Made by a program: the position numbers and the translations under genes. The notes under the pieces were generated by a model. The model saw nothing but the letters and a program-made list of their open reading frames with translations. It ran no database searches and was not told where the DNA came from. A stretch of 23,553 bases of DNA from Desulfobacteraceae bacterium (GTDB lineage Bacteria; Desulfobacterota; Desulfobacteria; Desulfobacterales; Desulfobacteraceae), in contig PIVQ01000036.1 of NCBI GenBank assembly GCA_003354055.1, positions 1 through 23,553 of the forward strand, read 5' to 3'. Below, one piece after another: positions 8,449 through 17,014 of the stretch; position 1 is the stretch's first letter; each line of letters opens with the position of its first letter.

Positions 8449-9699
8449 ATGAAATGTATCTTTATCCACCCCAATTTTCCGGCCCAGTTCCGTCATATGG
8501 CGGAATTTCTGGGCAAAAACCCTGATAATGATATTCGATTTATCACGGCCAACCCCAGACCGGAATGGGAAATTACCGGGGTAAAAAAGGTAATCTTCAA
8601 AGAAAAAAAATCTTTGAATTCAGAGACATCCCCAGCCATAAAAAATGTAGCCGGTGTTCTTGACCGGGCCGAAGCTGTGGCAAAAGAACTAATGACGCTG
8701 CGAAAACAGGATTTTATGCCGGATATCATCGTCGGGGCCTCGGGCTGGGGCAGTTCCTTTTATGCTAAAGACGTATTTCCGGAAGTCCCGTTTTTAGGAT
8801 ATTTCGAATGGTATTACGATGTCAGGAAACCCAATGCCCTGTTCGGCAGGAAACAGCCCCCGAGCCTCGGCATGCGCATGGAACTTCGGGAACGAAGCCA
8901 GACCATCCTCTCAGACCTGGCAGCCTGTGACCACGGCATCTGCCCTACCCAGTGGCAAAAAGCCCAATTCCCCAAAGTCTTCCATGAAAAACTCAGTGTG
9001 GCACATGATGGGATCAACACCGGGTATTTTAAACCGGCTTCGGATAAAAAACATAAAAAATTGGTGTTGCCCAATCTGGACCTGAGCCATGCCAAAGAGA
9101 TTGTAACCTATACATCCAGGGGATTTGAACCCTACCGGGGATTTCCCCAGTTTGTTGAATCCATTCCCCATATCCTAAAAAAAAGGCCGGATGCCCATGT
9201 GGCAATCGTGGGCCAGGACCGGATCTGTTACGGCCCCAAACTGCCCGAAGGACAGACGTATAAAAAAATAATGACTGAAAAGGTCAGCCTGGATCCTGAC
9301 CGGGTTCACTTTGTAGATCCCCTGCCCTACGGTAAATACCTGGAAGTACTCCAGGCATCGGCCGTCCATGTGTACTTGACGGTTCCCTTTGTCCTGTCCT
9401 GGTCTCTGTTGGAAGCCTTGTCCTGCGGCTGCCTGGTGGTGGCCTCGGATACACAGCCGGTCCGGGAAGTGATCCGGGATGGGGTAAACGGGATTTTGAC
9501 TCCGTTTTTCGATTCGAACAGGCTGGCGGAAAAAGTGGCTGCCTGCCTGGATTATCCCTCGTTTATGGAAAATATCCGGGAAAATGCCAGACAGACAATT
9601 GAAGAACGATATGCTTTGGATAAAATGCTCGCAAGTCAGATCAATATTATGAAGCAACTTACAGATGCCAAGAAAAAAAAGAAAAACCGGTTCGGCTGA
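8449..9699 (+). CDS. GT4-type glycosyltransferase coupled to the type I exporter
   Basis: Predicted cytoplasmic GT-B glycosyltransferase, 416 residues. The N-terminal half starts with IHPNFPAQFRHMA, typical of a GT4 N-terminal group (Glyco_trans_4_3-like). The C-terminal half has the nucleotide-sugar site SLLEALSCGCLVVASDTQ...REVIRDGVNGIL, with E322 and E340 in the usual GT4 places. No signal peptide or membrane helix is seen. It starts one base after the adaptor stop, with AGGAG at 8437-8441 (spacing 7), so it is co-translated with the exporter. The context suggests it glycosylates the exported protein or a surface glycan, but donor and acceptor cannot be read from sequence. The tail is lysine-rich (five lysines, with an A8 run). 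Confidence 0.9.
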   Translation: MKCIFIHPNFPAQFRHMAEFLGKNPDNDIRFITANPRPEWEITGVKKVIFKEKKSLNSETSPAIKNVAGVLDRAEAVAKELMTLRKQDFMPDIIVGASGWGSSFYAKDVFPEVPFLGYFEWYYDVRKPNALFGRKQPPSLGMRMELRERSQTILSDLAACDHGICPTQWQKAQFPKVFHEKLSVAHDGINTGYFKPASDKKHKKLVLPNLDLSHAKEIVTYTSRGFEPYRGFPQFVESIPHILKKRPDAHVAIVGQDRICYGPKLPEGQTYKKIMTEKVSLDPDRVHFVDPLPYGKYLEVLQASAVHVYLTVPFVLSWSLLEALSCGCLVVASDTQPVREVIRDGVNGILTPFFDSNRLAEKVAACLDYPSFMENIRENARQTIEERYALDKMLASQINIMKQLTDAKKKKKNRFG

Positions 9700-9740
9700 T
9701 TGTGTTACAAGCAACTAAAGATGTAAATTGTAAAGGGGCC

Positions 9741-11165
9741 ATGAAAAAAAAGCACAAAACCAATGGCGTTAGAAAAATTTTGCTCATGGGGGTATTCTGG
9801 CGAATTCTCTTTATTGAAGCCGTACTGCTGGTTTATTCATTATTTTACAGGTGGTGGGCCGAAGATGCCGGTGCCGCAGACCTGTTCTGGTATGCTATCC
9901 GGATTCTGATTCTTGTGGGAATCATTATCGCGTTCATGATGGTGACGCTTAAAAAATTTTTGACGGATAAAATCATCAACCCTTTGGAAGCCCTTGCAAA
10001 AGCCAACAAGGAAACCCAGAAAGATTATACCCGGGTCAATTTTATAGAGCTTGCAGACAATACGCCGGATGAAATCCGGACTCTGGTCACGTCCAGAACA
10101 GCCATGCTCAAAAAAATCATCAATGTTTCGGAAGAACGGCTCAACCTGGTCAACTTTATCAAGGAAACCTTTGGACGCTACCTGTCACAAAAAGTAGTGG
10201 ATGAAATTCTGACCTCCCCCAAAGGACACCAGATAGGCGGATCTCGAAAAACAGTCACAGTACTGATGTCGGATTTAAGAGGATTTACCAGCTTATCCGA
10301 AAACGGGGACCCGGAAGCAATGGTTCAATTGCTCAACCGGTATCTGGGTAAAATGTCTAAAATTATTCTCAAGTACGACGGCATTATTGATGAAATCATC
10401 GGGGATGCGATTCTTGCGGTTTTCGGCGCGCCTGAACCCCATGGTAATGACCCGGAAAGGGCCGTTGCCTGCGCCGTGGAAATGCAGAACTGCCTTGTCG
10501 ATCTCAACCATGAAATTACAGCCTCGGGTGCCCCGCCTCTGGAAATGGGTATCGGCATCAACACCGGCCAGGTCATTGTCGGCAATATCGGATCAGAGCT
10601 AAGGATGAAATACGGAATTGTCGGAGATACGGTGAACCGGGCCTCCAGAATTGAATCCAACAGCATCGGGGGGCAAATACTTATCGGCAGGTCAACCTTT
10701 GACCTTGTCAAAGATATGGTGACTTCCCATCCCCCACGCAATATGATGATGAAAGGATTAAAAAAACCTCTGGTATTCTATTCCGTGACAGCCATTCATT
10801 GCCGTGACTTTAAGGTGGCTCTTTCCTCATCACAGGGTATAGCTGCCCGGGTCCCTATCCGGATTCCGTTTACCTGCTGGACCATCCAGGATAAAAAAGT
10901 CAATACCATCCCGATCACAGGGGAAACCATTTCCATGGATGAAAAGAATATTTATGCAAAAACAGCAGTTCCGGTGCCGCCGTATACAGATGTAAAACTG
11001 GAACTCAACTTTTGCATTGATTCCCATTGTTTTGATGAAATTTACGCAAAGGCTACGGAAACAGATACTCTGCAGGAAAATTCCCACACCCGGTTCAGTA
11101 TCACTGCCATGGGCGAAAAAGACAAGGCACTCTTGTCAAGATGGATGAACCAGGCCACAGGATAG
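9741..11165 (+). CDS. Membrane class III cyclase (Glu/Gly type) with C-terminal PilZ-like domain
   Basis: Nucleotide cyclase, 474 residues from the chosen ATG. Two membrane helices (about 12-34 and 48-70) are followed by a HAMP-like linker (to about 135) and a cyclase domain (about 165-350). Metal ligands D178 and D222 and catalytic N299 and R303 are present. The purine-selecting positions are E218 and G292 instead of Lys and Asp/Thr; Glu at the first position is the guanylate-cyclase pattern. Residues 360-474 resemble a PilZ domain: RxxxR is present (R370, R374) but the DxSxxG motif is degenerate. ATG 9741 is chosen because AAAGGGG lies at 9732-9738, though spacing is short; a GTG at 9702 in the same frame has no ribosome site. 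It sits 41 bases behind the glycosyltransferase and is probably the last gene of the export operon. Confidence 0.88.
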   Translation: MKKKHKTNGVRKILLMGVFWRILFIEAVLLVYSLFYRWWAEDAGAADLFWYAIRILILVGIIIAFMMVTLKKFLTDKIINPLEALAKANKETQKDYTRVNFIELADNTPDEIRTLVTSRTAMLKKIINVSEERLNLVNFIKETFGRYLSQKVVDEILTSPKGHQIGGSRKTVTVLMSDLRGFTSLSENGDPEAMVQLLNRYLGKMSKIILKYDGIIDEIIGDAILAVFGAPEPHGNDPERAVACAVEMQNCLVDLNHEITASGAPPLEMGIGINTGQVIVGNIGSELRMKYGIVGDTVNRASRIESNSIGGQILIGRSTFDLVKDMVTSHPPRNMMMKGLKKPLVFYSVTAIHCRDFKVALSSSQGIAARVPIRIPFTCWTIQDKKVNTIPITGETISMDEKNIYAKTAVPVPPYTDVKLELNFCIDSHCFDEIYAKATETDTLQENSHTRFSITAMGEKDKALLSRWMNQATG

Positions 11166-11237
11166 GAATCTGCCTTGGCCGAATCGCTTTTAGGCCTTGA
11201 CAACACGATCAATTTATAATTGGATGATTATAGTGAT

Positions 11238-11257
11238 TGCCAAAAGGCATTTTTTTT
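11238..11257 (+). terminator. Possible weak intrinsic terminator after the second cyclase
   Basis: A four-pair stem (TGCC, AAAA loop, GGCA at 11238-11249) is followed by eight T (11250-11257), 73 bases past the cyclase stop. The stem is short, so termination may be partial. The rest of the 163-base gap is AT-rich and holds TATAAT at 11215-11220, without a properly spaced -35. Confidence 0.35.
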
Positions 11258-11328
11258 GCGATTTGCTATAAAATTGAAAGTTTTCCCCAAATGACAATTC
11301 AGCCAAACGATAAGGGTCAATCAAATCT

Positions 11329-12183
11329 ATGAAATCTTTATTGAGCTTCCCCGCAAAGACCTTAGGCTTTTCAGCCGCGGTACTATGTCTTTGCCTGGGA
11401 CTTATGTTACCGTCTCAGAGCAATGCACAGGAAGATAAACTCACCAATGATCTCGGCATGACCTTTATTAAAGTCATACCCGGCAATTTCATCATGGGCA
11501 GCCCCATTACCGAACGGCTCAGAGACAAGGATGAACACCAACACCCGGTAACCATCACCTCGGCGTTTTACCTCCAGGAAACAGAGGTTACCCTAAAGCA
11601 GTGGTGGGCGGTAGAGGGGAAACGATGGCTGAGCAGACGTAAAGGCAAGGGAAATATGCCTGTCACCCGGGTGTCCTGGTATGACTGCATCAAATATGTA
11701 AAGAAACTGAACCGGGACAGCAAACGGGACAGCAAATGGAAATACCGACTTCCCACTGAGGCAGAATGGGAATATGCATGCAGGGCGGGTTCCATCACCG
11801 CTTATAGCTGGGGTAGCGGCATTGACTGTTCCAAGGCCATGTTTGCCAATAATAATAGAAAAGACCAGGAATGTACCCTGTTCTACGAATCCATGAAAAT
11901 TGACCCCAATGGCCCGGCATCAGTAAAGACCTTTGACCCCAACTCCTGGGGGTTTTATGACATGCACGGCAATGTATGGGAGTGGTGTTCGGATCCCTAT
12001 GCTGAATACCTTGCCGGCCCTGCCGCCACCACCTACTCCACCATGAATACAGAATCCCGGGTCAGGCGGGGCGGCAGCTGGTATAAACATGCCAACTACC
12101 TCAGAAGTGCCAACCGCACCTATGGTCATCCCAGTGCAAAATTTAAGACAACCGGATTCCGACTGGTTCTTGAGGTAGATTAA
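11329..12183 (+). CDS. Secreted FGE/SUMF1-fold protein (non-catalytic type)
   Basis: Exported protein with the formylglycine-generating-enzyme fold, 284 residues. The signal peptide has a hydrophobic core at about 12-28 and likely cleavage after A33 (SNA). The FGE-sulfatase domain fills about 40-284, with family hallmarks FIMGSP, PVTRVSWYDC, RLPTEAEWEYACR, GFYDMHGNVWEWCSD, RVRRGGSW and a C-terminal TGFRLV. The copper-binding cysteine pair of true formylglycine-generating enzymes is missing: the C-terminus reads GFRLV rather than GFRCA. It is therefore probably a binding or structural member, and sulfatase activation is unlikely. The stop TAA shares its last base with the next gene's ATG, so it is coupled to the 1070-residue transporter-like protein. 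It might act as that protein's periplasmic partner. The ribosome site (AAGGG, 12 bases away) is weak. Confidence 0.9.
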   Translation: MKSLLSFPAKTLGFSAAVLCLCLGLMLPSQSNAQEDKLTNDLGMTFIKVIPGNFIMGSPITERLRDKDEHQHPVTITSAFYLQETEVTLKQWWAVEGKRWLSRRKGKGNMPVTRVSWYDCIKYVKKLNRDSKRDSKWKYRLPTEAEWEYACRAGSITAYSWGSGIDCSKAMFANNNRKDQECTLFYESMKIDPNGPASVKTFDPNSWGFYDMHGNVWEWCSDPYAEYLAGPAATTYSTMNTESRVRRGGSWYKHANYLRSANRTYGHPSAKFKTTGFRLVLEVD

Positions 12184-15100
12184 TGCAGAAGAAGATTCTT
12201 GGCCTTTTAAAAGTCTATGAAGAGGAAATCAGCCTTCTTTTGTGGACCACCGCTCTGCTGTTTATCGTCCGCAGTTCGGGTATTATCCTGAACAATTACG
12301 CGGAAACCGCCTTTCTCAAAAGGTACGGAGTAGAGTACATGCCGGTGGTCAACATGCTCAATGCCGTGGTGACCTTGTTTATTACCGGATTTCTTACCGG
12401 CCTGCTCAACCGGATCTCCGGTGCCAAACTTCTGTCCTATGTGTTTTTGGCCTCAGGCCTCATTGTTACAGGAATTCGCCTAATGATCCCCTTGGGATTT
12501 GATCTTCTCTATCCTGTACTTTTTATGCTGAAAAGCCAGTTTGAACTGCTCCAGGCCCTCCTGTTCTGGAACATGTGCAACGACCTTTTTAATACCCGTC
12601 AGTCAAAACGCCTCTTTCCCCTGCTCACGGCAGGCGGAGTCATAGGGCTTATCCTGGGTTCATTCGGCACCCCTTATTTTGCACGCATGTTCAACCTGGA
12701 CAATCTGCTTTACGTATACCTGATCACCACCCTCATCGGTATGCTTATTGTGCAGGCCATGGGTCGGAGCTATTCAACCCTGATTTTCCAGGAAAAATCC
12801 GGCCAGGGCGGTAAGAAAAAAAAGAAATCAATGACCCAGGAAATGAAAGACGTATATCCCCTGGTCAAAAATTCCATCCTGGTAAAAATAGTCCTGGTTC
12901 TGACCTTTATGCCCAACGTGGTCGTGCCGATCATGAACTACCAGTTCAACTATGCCATTGACGACCAGTTCGCATCCGAAGCAGCCATGATTCAGTTTTT
13001 TGGTTACTTCAGGGGAGGGTTGTACACGATCAGCCTGTTTATCCTGCTTTTTGTGGGCCGAATCTACGGCCGGTGGGGGCTTCCCGTGGCACTAATGTTC
13101 CACCCCTTTAATTACATGATCGCCTTTTTGGCCTTTTTGCTCCGGTTTGATATGTTTTCAGCCATGTATGCCCGGATGTCGACAAACATCCTGAGAACCA
13201 CCATCAATGTCCCGGCAAACGGTATTCTCATCGGCCTGTTTCCAGAATCCTACCGCAATCTGATCCGACCCTTTTTACGGGGAACCGTGGTAAGGATAGC
13301 ATTGTTTACCGGATCCGGACTGATTCTGATTTCCGATTCCCTGTTTCACCCCAGATACCTGACCCTGGTTGCACTTCCCTTTGTAATGGCCTGGCTGGCC
13401 GCTCCCATTATTCTCAAAGCCAAATATTCAACCATACTAAAGGATTTGATATCCAATAACCTGCTGGATATCAAAAGTTTCAGCCTGAAAGAACTGAGCC
13501 ATATTTTCAAGCAGGATAAGGTCCTGACCGACCTTGAGAACTCCTTTTTAACCGCCCGGGGAAAAGATGCGATCTGGTATGGAAAATTACTGAGGAATTT
13601 CTCTGAAAAGGCGTTGGATAAAAATATTCTCACCACTCTGGAGCACCAGGATGAAAAAACCCAGGTGGCACTGATTAAGATGATCTCCAAAGAATCCAGG
13701 CCTAAGGCAGCCCAAAAACTGATCAGGCACCTGGATATTGACAGACCTGAAACCACCATTGCCATTTTAAAACTGGTCTGTCAGGAGGGATTTACCGCAG
13801 CCAGGGGAAAAGACCTGGCCCCCTTTTTCCAAAGCCACCATCCGGTTGTCAGGGGATTTGCAACGGCCTGCCGCTATTTCCAGAGTCCTTCTGAAACAAG
13901 GCCTGTGATTCAGGAATGGATCAACTCGAAAAATATGGACCAACGCCAGTCCGGAATTATTTGTGCAGGATTGAGCCGAGAACGGGAGTTCATTGACCAA
14001 TTGCTGGTCATTTTATCGGAAAAAGAGATTGATCCCATTATTCCGGATATTATCATTGCCCTGTCCAGGCTGGAAGCCAGGGAGTTGAATACGGTTATTT
14101 TTTCCTATCTCTCCTATGAAATCGAAGCCGTTAGAATGGCAGCCCTTGATGCACTTACCATTGAAAATGATATATCATTGAAAAAGGCGCTTCTTCTTCT
14201 GGGGGATATTTCCGAAGAGATTCACGAATTTGCAAAGGAAAAAATTAAAACCACAGACTACAGGAACAATAAACTCCTGGTTGAGTCTTTGGGACTTCCC
14301 GGTTCAAAGATAAGACGGGGCGTATTTGAGCTCCTTGAAAGCATGGACATTAAAGAATTTGAGATCCTGATGTTTGCCAAAAAACAAATAACAAAAAGCT
14401 ATGCAAGCCTGGCCATGGGGGAAAATTTAAGGCAATTGCCCCAAACCCCTGTTCAGGAACTTGTGATCGAGCATTTATTTCAGAAAAAAGAATTGTTATT
14501 GGAAAATATCATCCGGGTCCTGGCCATTAATGATAAAAGCGGCCGGATGAAGACCGCCTGGCGGGGAATTTTTTCTCCGGATACCCGGCAGCGGGCCAAT
14601 GCCATTGAGTTGCTCAACGATGTGCTGGACCGTAAAACCTTTAATGCCATGGTCCCCCTTCTTGAAAGCCCGTCACCGGAAATCGCATTGCAAGAAGGGA
14701 AAACACTGGTAAAACTCCCGGCACTGACCAAGGACGGAAAAGACGTATTAACCAGCCTTCTTACTTCCGACGACTGGGTGGACGTGATCATGGGCCTTGG
14801 CATGCTCCGGGAATCGAAGGACAGGTATGATGTTAACCAAATGGCCGGTCAACTGAAAACCTCTGTTAACAAACATATTTTAAAGGAAGCCGAGATGGTT
14901 CTCAACAATTCTGGTACAGAAGAAGAAAATCCCAACCGCATTAAATCCACTGAAATATCCATGGGAGAAAAAATACTTCTTTTAAAAGAAATCGATATCT
15001 TTTCCGGCCTGAGCGCTGCGGAACTGGCTGCTATTGCAGCAGAGACCAAAGAACTGGACTATCCGGAAGGGGAAACCGTAATCAAACAACATGAGGTGGG

Positions 15101-15395
15101 CGAGACCGTATTTCTCATCATTGAGGGTAAGGTAGAGGTTCTCATGGAGCAGCCGGACGGAAGCCAATTGCTTCTGGACCATATCGACTCGGGCGGTGCA
15201 TTCGGTGAAATGGCCCTGATTGACGACGCCCCGAGATCGGCCAGCATTCGTACCGTAAGCCCCTGCAGATTTCTCATCCTTCATAAACAGGAGTTTAAAG
15301 AAACCGCCATGGAGTTCCCTAGAATATCCCTTCAGATATGCTCAGTTCTAAGCCAGCGTATCCGGGGTCTCCACGCCAGGTTCCAGAGCCATTAA
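12183..15395 (+). CDS. ATP/ADP-translocase-like membrane protein with HEAT-like repeats and cNMP-binding domain
   Basis: Fusion of 1070 residues. Residues 1-410 carry about 12 membrane helices in an MFS arrangement resembling the NTT/Tlc ATP:ADP translocase group (conserved run around FWNMCNDLFNTRQSKRLFPL). Two six-helix halves are split by a lysine-rich cytoplasmic loop at 210-220. Residues 430-920 are helical repeats of HEAT type. Residues 930-1070 form a cyclic-nucleotide-binding domain, with the phosphate-binding cassette AFGEMALIDDAPRSAS carrying both expected residues, E1009 and R1018, so binding of cAMP or cGMP is likely. There is no helix-turn-helix. The natural reading is transport or membrane sensing gated by a cyclic nucleotide, with cyclases encoded on both sides. 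The transported substrate is unknown, and energy-parasite-type ATP exchange is unlikely in a free-living cell. It starts inside the previous stop codon (TAATG). Confidence 0.9.
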   Translation: MQKKILGLLKVYEEEISLLLWTTALLFIVRSSGIILNNYAETAFLKRYGVEYMPVVNMLNAVVTLFITGFLTGLLNRISGAKLLSYVFLASGLIVTGIRLMIPLGFDLLYPVLFMLKSQFELLQALLFWNMCNDLFNTRQSKRLFPLLTAGGVIGLILGSFGTPYFARMFNLDNLLYVYLITTLIGMLIVQAMGRSYSTLIFQEKSGQGGKKKKKSMTQEMKDVYPLVKNSILVKIVLVLTFMPNVVVPIMNYQFNYAIDDQFASEAAMIQFFGYFRGGLYTISLFILLFVGRIYGRWGLPVALMFHPFNYMIAFLAFLLRFDMFSAMYARMSTNILRTTINVPANGILIGLFPESYRNLIRPFLRGTVVRIALFTGSGLILISDSLFHPRYLTLVALPFVMAWLAAPIILKAKYSTILKDLISNNLLDIKSFSLKELSHIFKQDKVLTDLENSFLTARGKDAIWYGKLLRNFSEKALDKNILTTLEHQDEKTQVALIKMISKESRPKAAQKLIRHLDIDRPETTIAILKLVCQEGFTAARGKDLAPFFQSHHPVVRGFATACRYFQSPSETRPVIQEWINSKNMDQRQSGIICAGLSREREFIDQLLVILSEKEIDPIIPDIIIALSRLEARELNTVIFSYLSYEIEAVRMAALDALTIENDISLKKALLLLGDISEEIHEFAKEKIKTTDYRNNKLLVESLGLPGSKIRRGVFELLESMDIKEFEILMFAKKQITKSYASLAMGENLRQLPQTPVQELVIEHLFQKKELLLENIIRVLAINDKSGRMKTAWRGIFSPDTRQRANAIELLNDVLDRKTFNAMVPLLESPSPEIALQEGKTLVKLPALTKDGKDVLTSLLTSDDWVDVIMGLGMLRESKDRYDVNQMAGQLKTSVNKHILKEAEMVLNNSGTEEENPNRIKSTEISMGEKILLLKEIDIFSGLSAAELAAIAAETKELDYPEGETVIKQHEVGETVFLIIEGKVEVLMEQPDGSQLLLDHIDSGGAFGEMALIDDAPRSASIRTVSPCRFLILHKQEFKETAMEFPRISLQICSVLSQRIRGLHARFQSH

Positions 15396-15448
15396 CGTTA
15401 GCTGGTTAAACCCACTGGAGTATCCGGTCGTGTCCGGCTCATGAAGGT

Positions 15449-17014
15449 TCATGGGGTGAGCTTGTAGACAATGACTTCCTCATCTTTGCCCTTAACCCGG
15501 ACCGGGGGAAGTTGCTCGGTACGGTAAGAACCTGTAAGTAAGCTATGGGTGGTCTGGCTGAGGATAATATCCGCGCCAAGGGTTTTGGTAAGCCCTTCAA
15601 TACGGGATGCCGTGTTCACGGTGTCTCCCACCAGGGCATAGGACATCCGTTCCTCGCTGCCGATGTTCCCGGCCAGCACTGCCCCTGAGTGAATACCGAT
15701 GCCGTGCATAAGACGTGGAAAGCCCTGATCGGCTAATTTTGTATTGAGCCGCTCCAGCCGCTGCCGCATTTCCAATGCAGCCTTCACCGCCATTTCAGGA
15801 TGATCTTCATACCCCACCGGAGCCCCGAAAACCGCCTCAATTTCATCACCTACGTATTGAAGGATTAACCCCTTATGGGCTCTAACCGCCAGGGTCATCT
15901 CATCAAAGTATTGATTTAAAATTTTGACCACATCCCTTGGATGATTTTTCTCCACCAACCCTGTAAACCCTCTTAAATCAGAAAACAGAAGGGTCACCCG
16001 TTTCATCTCACCGGTTAGATCGGTATTGTCGCCCGCCAGAATCTGCTCACGAATCTCCCGGCACATATAGCGACCCAGAGAATCTCTGGCTTCTTGACTT
16101 TGCTTTAGGCTGTCCACCATGGCATTGACCCCCTGGGCTACGTCCCCCAGTTCGTCATTGGACATCACCGGCACCTTCCGGGAAAAATCATTTTTTTCAA
16201 CCGCCCTTACCGTGGCTTTAATCTGCTGAAGAGGCCCGATAATGCTTTTGGCCAAAAGATAGGCCAGTATCAGAGCAATGGTCAGCAGATCACCTGCCAC
16301 ATATCCCATTTCCCAATACAGAGATGAAATCAACTCATTTCTGGTTACCGCATCTGCCGTATGAAGCTGTTGAATATTAGACATGAGAATGGTTCCCACA
16401 ATGGGCATAGGAATACAGAGAATACCCATGAATACAAGAAGGAACCGCGTTCGTAGCGGCATTCTGAATCCATACTTTATCTGCTTTAACCGCCCCTTTG
16501 GGAAAAAAAGCATAATATTGGGTCGCCATGCATTATCAAGCATGAAAAAAAGGACCAGGCAGGTCACCCCGCCTCCCAGAAGGGAGATCCCCAGAAACCA
16601 TCTCAAACAAAAGAACAGGTCTGGAGATATTGTTGAAAAAATTTTCGAAGCGATCAAGGGTTCCAAAAATCCGAATATGAACCCGGCCACAATCCACATG
16701 CCAAAGGAAATCAGACTGAGCACCATGGGTAATTTGAGCGATTTCCGCTGGAGATAACTGATCATGTCCGGAGAAAAATCCATGATCTCCTTCTTACCGT
16801 CTATAATTTGCGCCAGAAGACGGGCACTTCTTCGTTTGAGAATAAAAAAACTGGCACTGAGGAACAGCATAGTTACTAAAAAGAATACAGAATCATAGTA
16901 TCCGGGTAATCCGGGATCAGTAGGCCGCGGAGGAAGGATATAATTAAAATAAAAAAAGGTAGAACCACCGCCGATGAGATTCACGGCAGCCAGTATGATA
17001 CGAATCTTTTTCAT
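15449..17014 (-). CDS. Membrane class III cyclase (Gln/Ala type) with HAMP domain
   Basis: Nucleotide cyclase of 521 residues with about six membrane helices (near 4-26, 42-60, 95-117, 135-158, 190-212, 237-257), a HAMP linker (about 255-308) and a C-terminal cyclase domain (about 335-521). Metal ligands D346 (FSDLRGF) and D390 (YVGDE) and catalytic N467 and R471 are intact. The purine-selecting positions are Q386 and A460, matching neither the Lys/Asp-Thr (ATP) nor the Glu (GTP) pattern. From memory, this LQYVGDEIEAVFGAP type is widespread in proteobacteria, with substrate specificity not settled by sequence. It overlaps the upstream PP-loop gene by four bases (ATGA at 17011-17014), so it is translated as the last member of a four-gene operon. 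It is convergent with the cNMP-binding transporter-like gene; the 53-base gap shows only small dyads. Confidence 0.92.
   Translation of the reverse strand: MKKIRIILAAVNLIGGGSTFFYFNYILPPRPTDPGLPGYYDSVFFLVTMLFLSASFFILKRRSARLLAQIIDGKKEIMDFSPDMISYLQRKSLKLPMVLSLISFGMWIVAGFIFGFLEPLIASKIFSTISPDLFFCLRWFLGISLLGGGVTCLVLFFMLDNAWRPNIMLFFPKGRLKQIKYGFRMPLRTRFLLVFMGILCIPMPIVGTILMSNIQQLHTADAVTRNELISSLYWEMGYVAGDLLTIALILAYLLAKSIIGPLQQIKATVRAVEKNDFSRKVPVMSNDELGDVAQGVNAMVDSLKQSQEARDSLGRYMCREIREQILAGDNTDLTGEMKRVTLLFSDLRGFTGLVEKNHPRDVVKILNQYFDEMTLAVRAHKGLILQYVGDEIEAVFGAPVGYEDHPEMAVKAALEMRQRLERLNTKLADQGFPRLMHGIGIHSGAVLAGNIGSEERMSYALVGDTVNTASRIEGLTKTLGADIILSQTTHSLLTGSYRTEQLPPVRVKGKDEEVIVYKLTP

Noticed and set aside
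9702..9740. GTG start for the second cyclase, adding 13 residues
   Set aside because: No ribosome site precedes it and the extra residues look unlike coding sequence for this family; ATG 9741 has AAAGGGG just upstream.
11197..11220. TTGACA and TATAAT as a promoter for the FGE-fold gene
   Set aside because: The boxes are separated by only 12 bases, too close for a sigma70 promoter. The TATAAT alone could still act with another -35.
12813..12827. A-rich slippery heptamer (A AAA AAG in frame) in the 1070-residue gene, and an identical stretch at the end of the glycosyltransferase gene (9670-9684)
   Set aside because: Both encode lysine runs in a loop or tail, no stimulatory hairpin or pseudoknot is evident, and a -1 shift in the first gives only a short tail before a stop. 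Composition explains it better than programmed frameshifting.
15396..15448. Bidirectional terminator between the transporter-like gene and the third cyclase
   Set aside because: Only short dyads (CATGAA/TTCATG overlapping the cyclase stop, CCGG/CCGG) without T-runs are seen.
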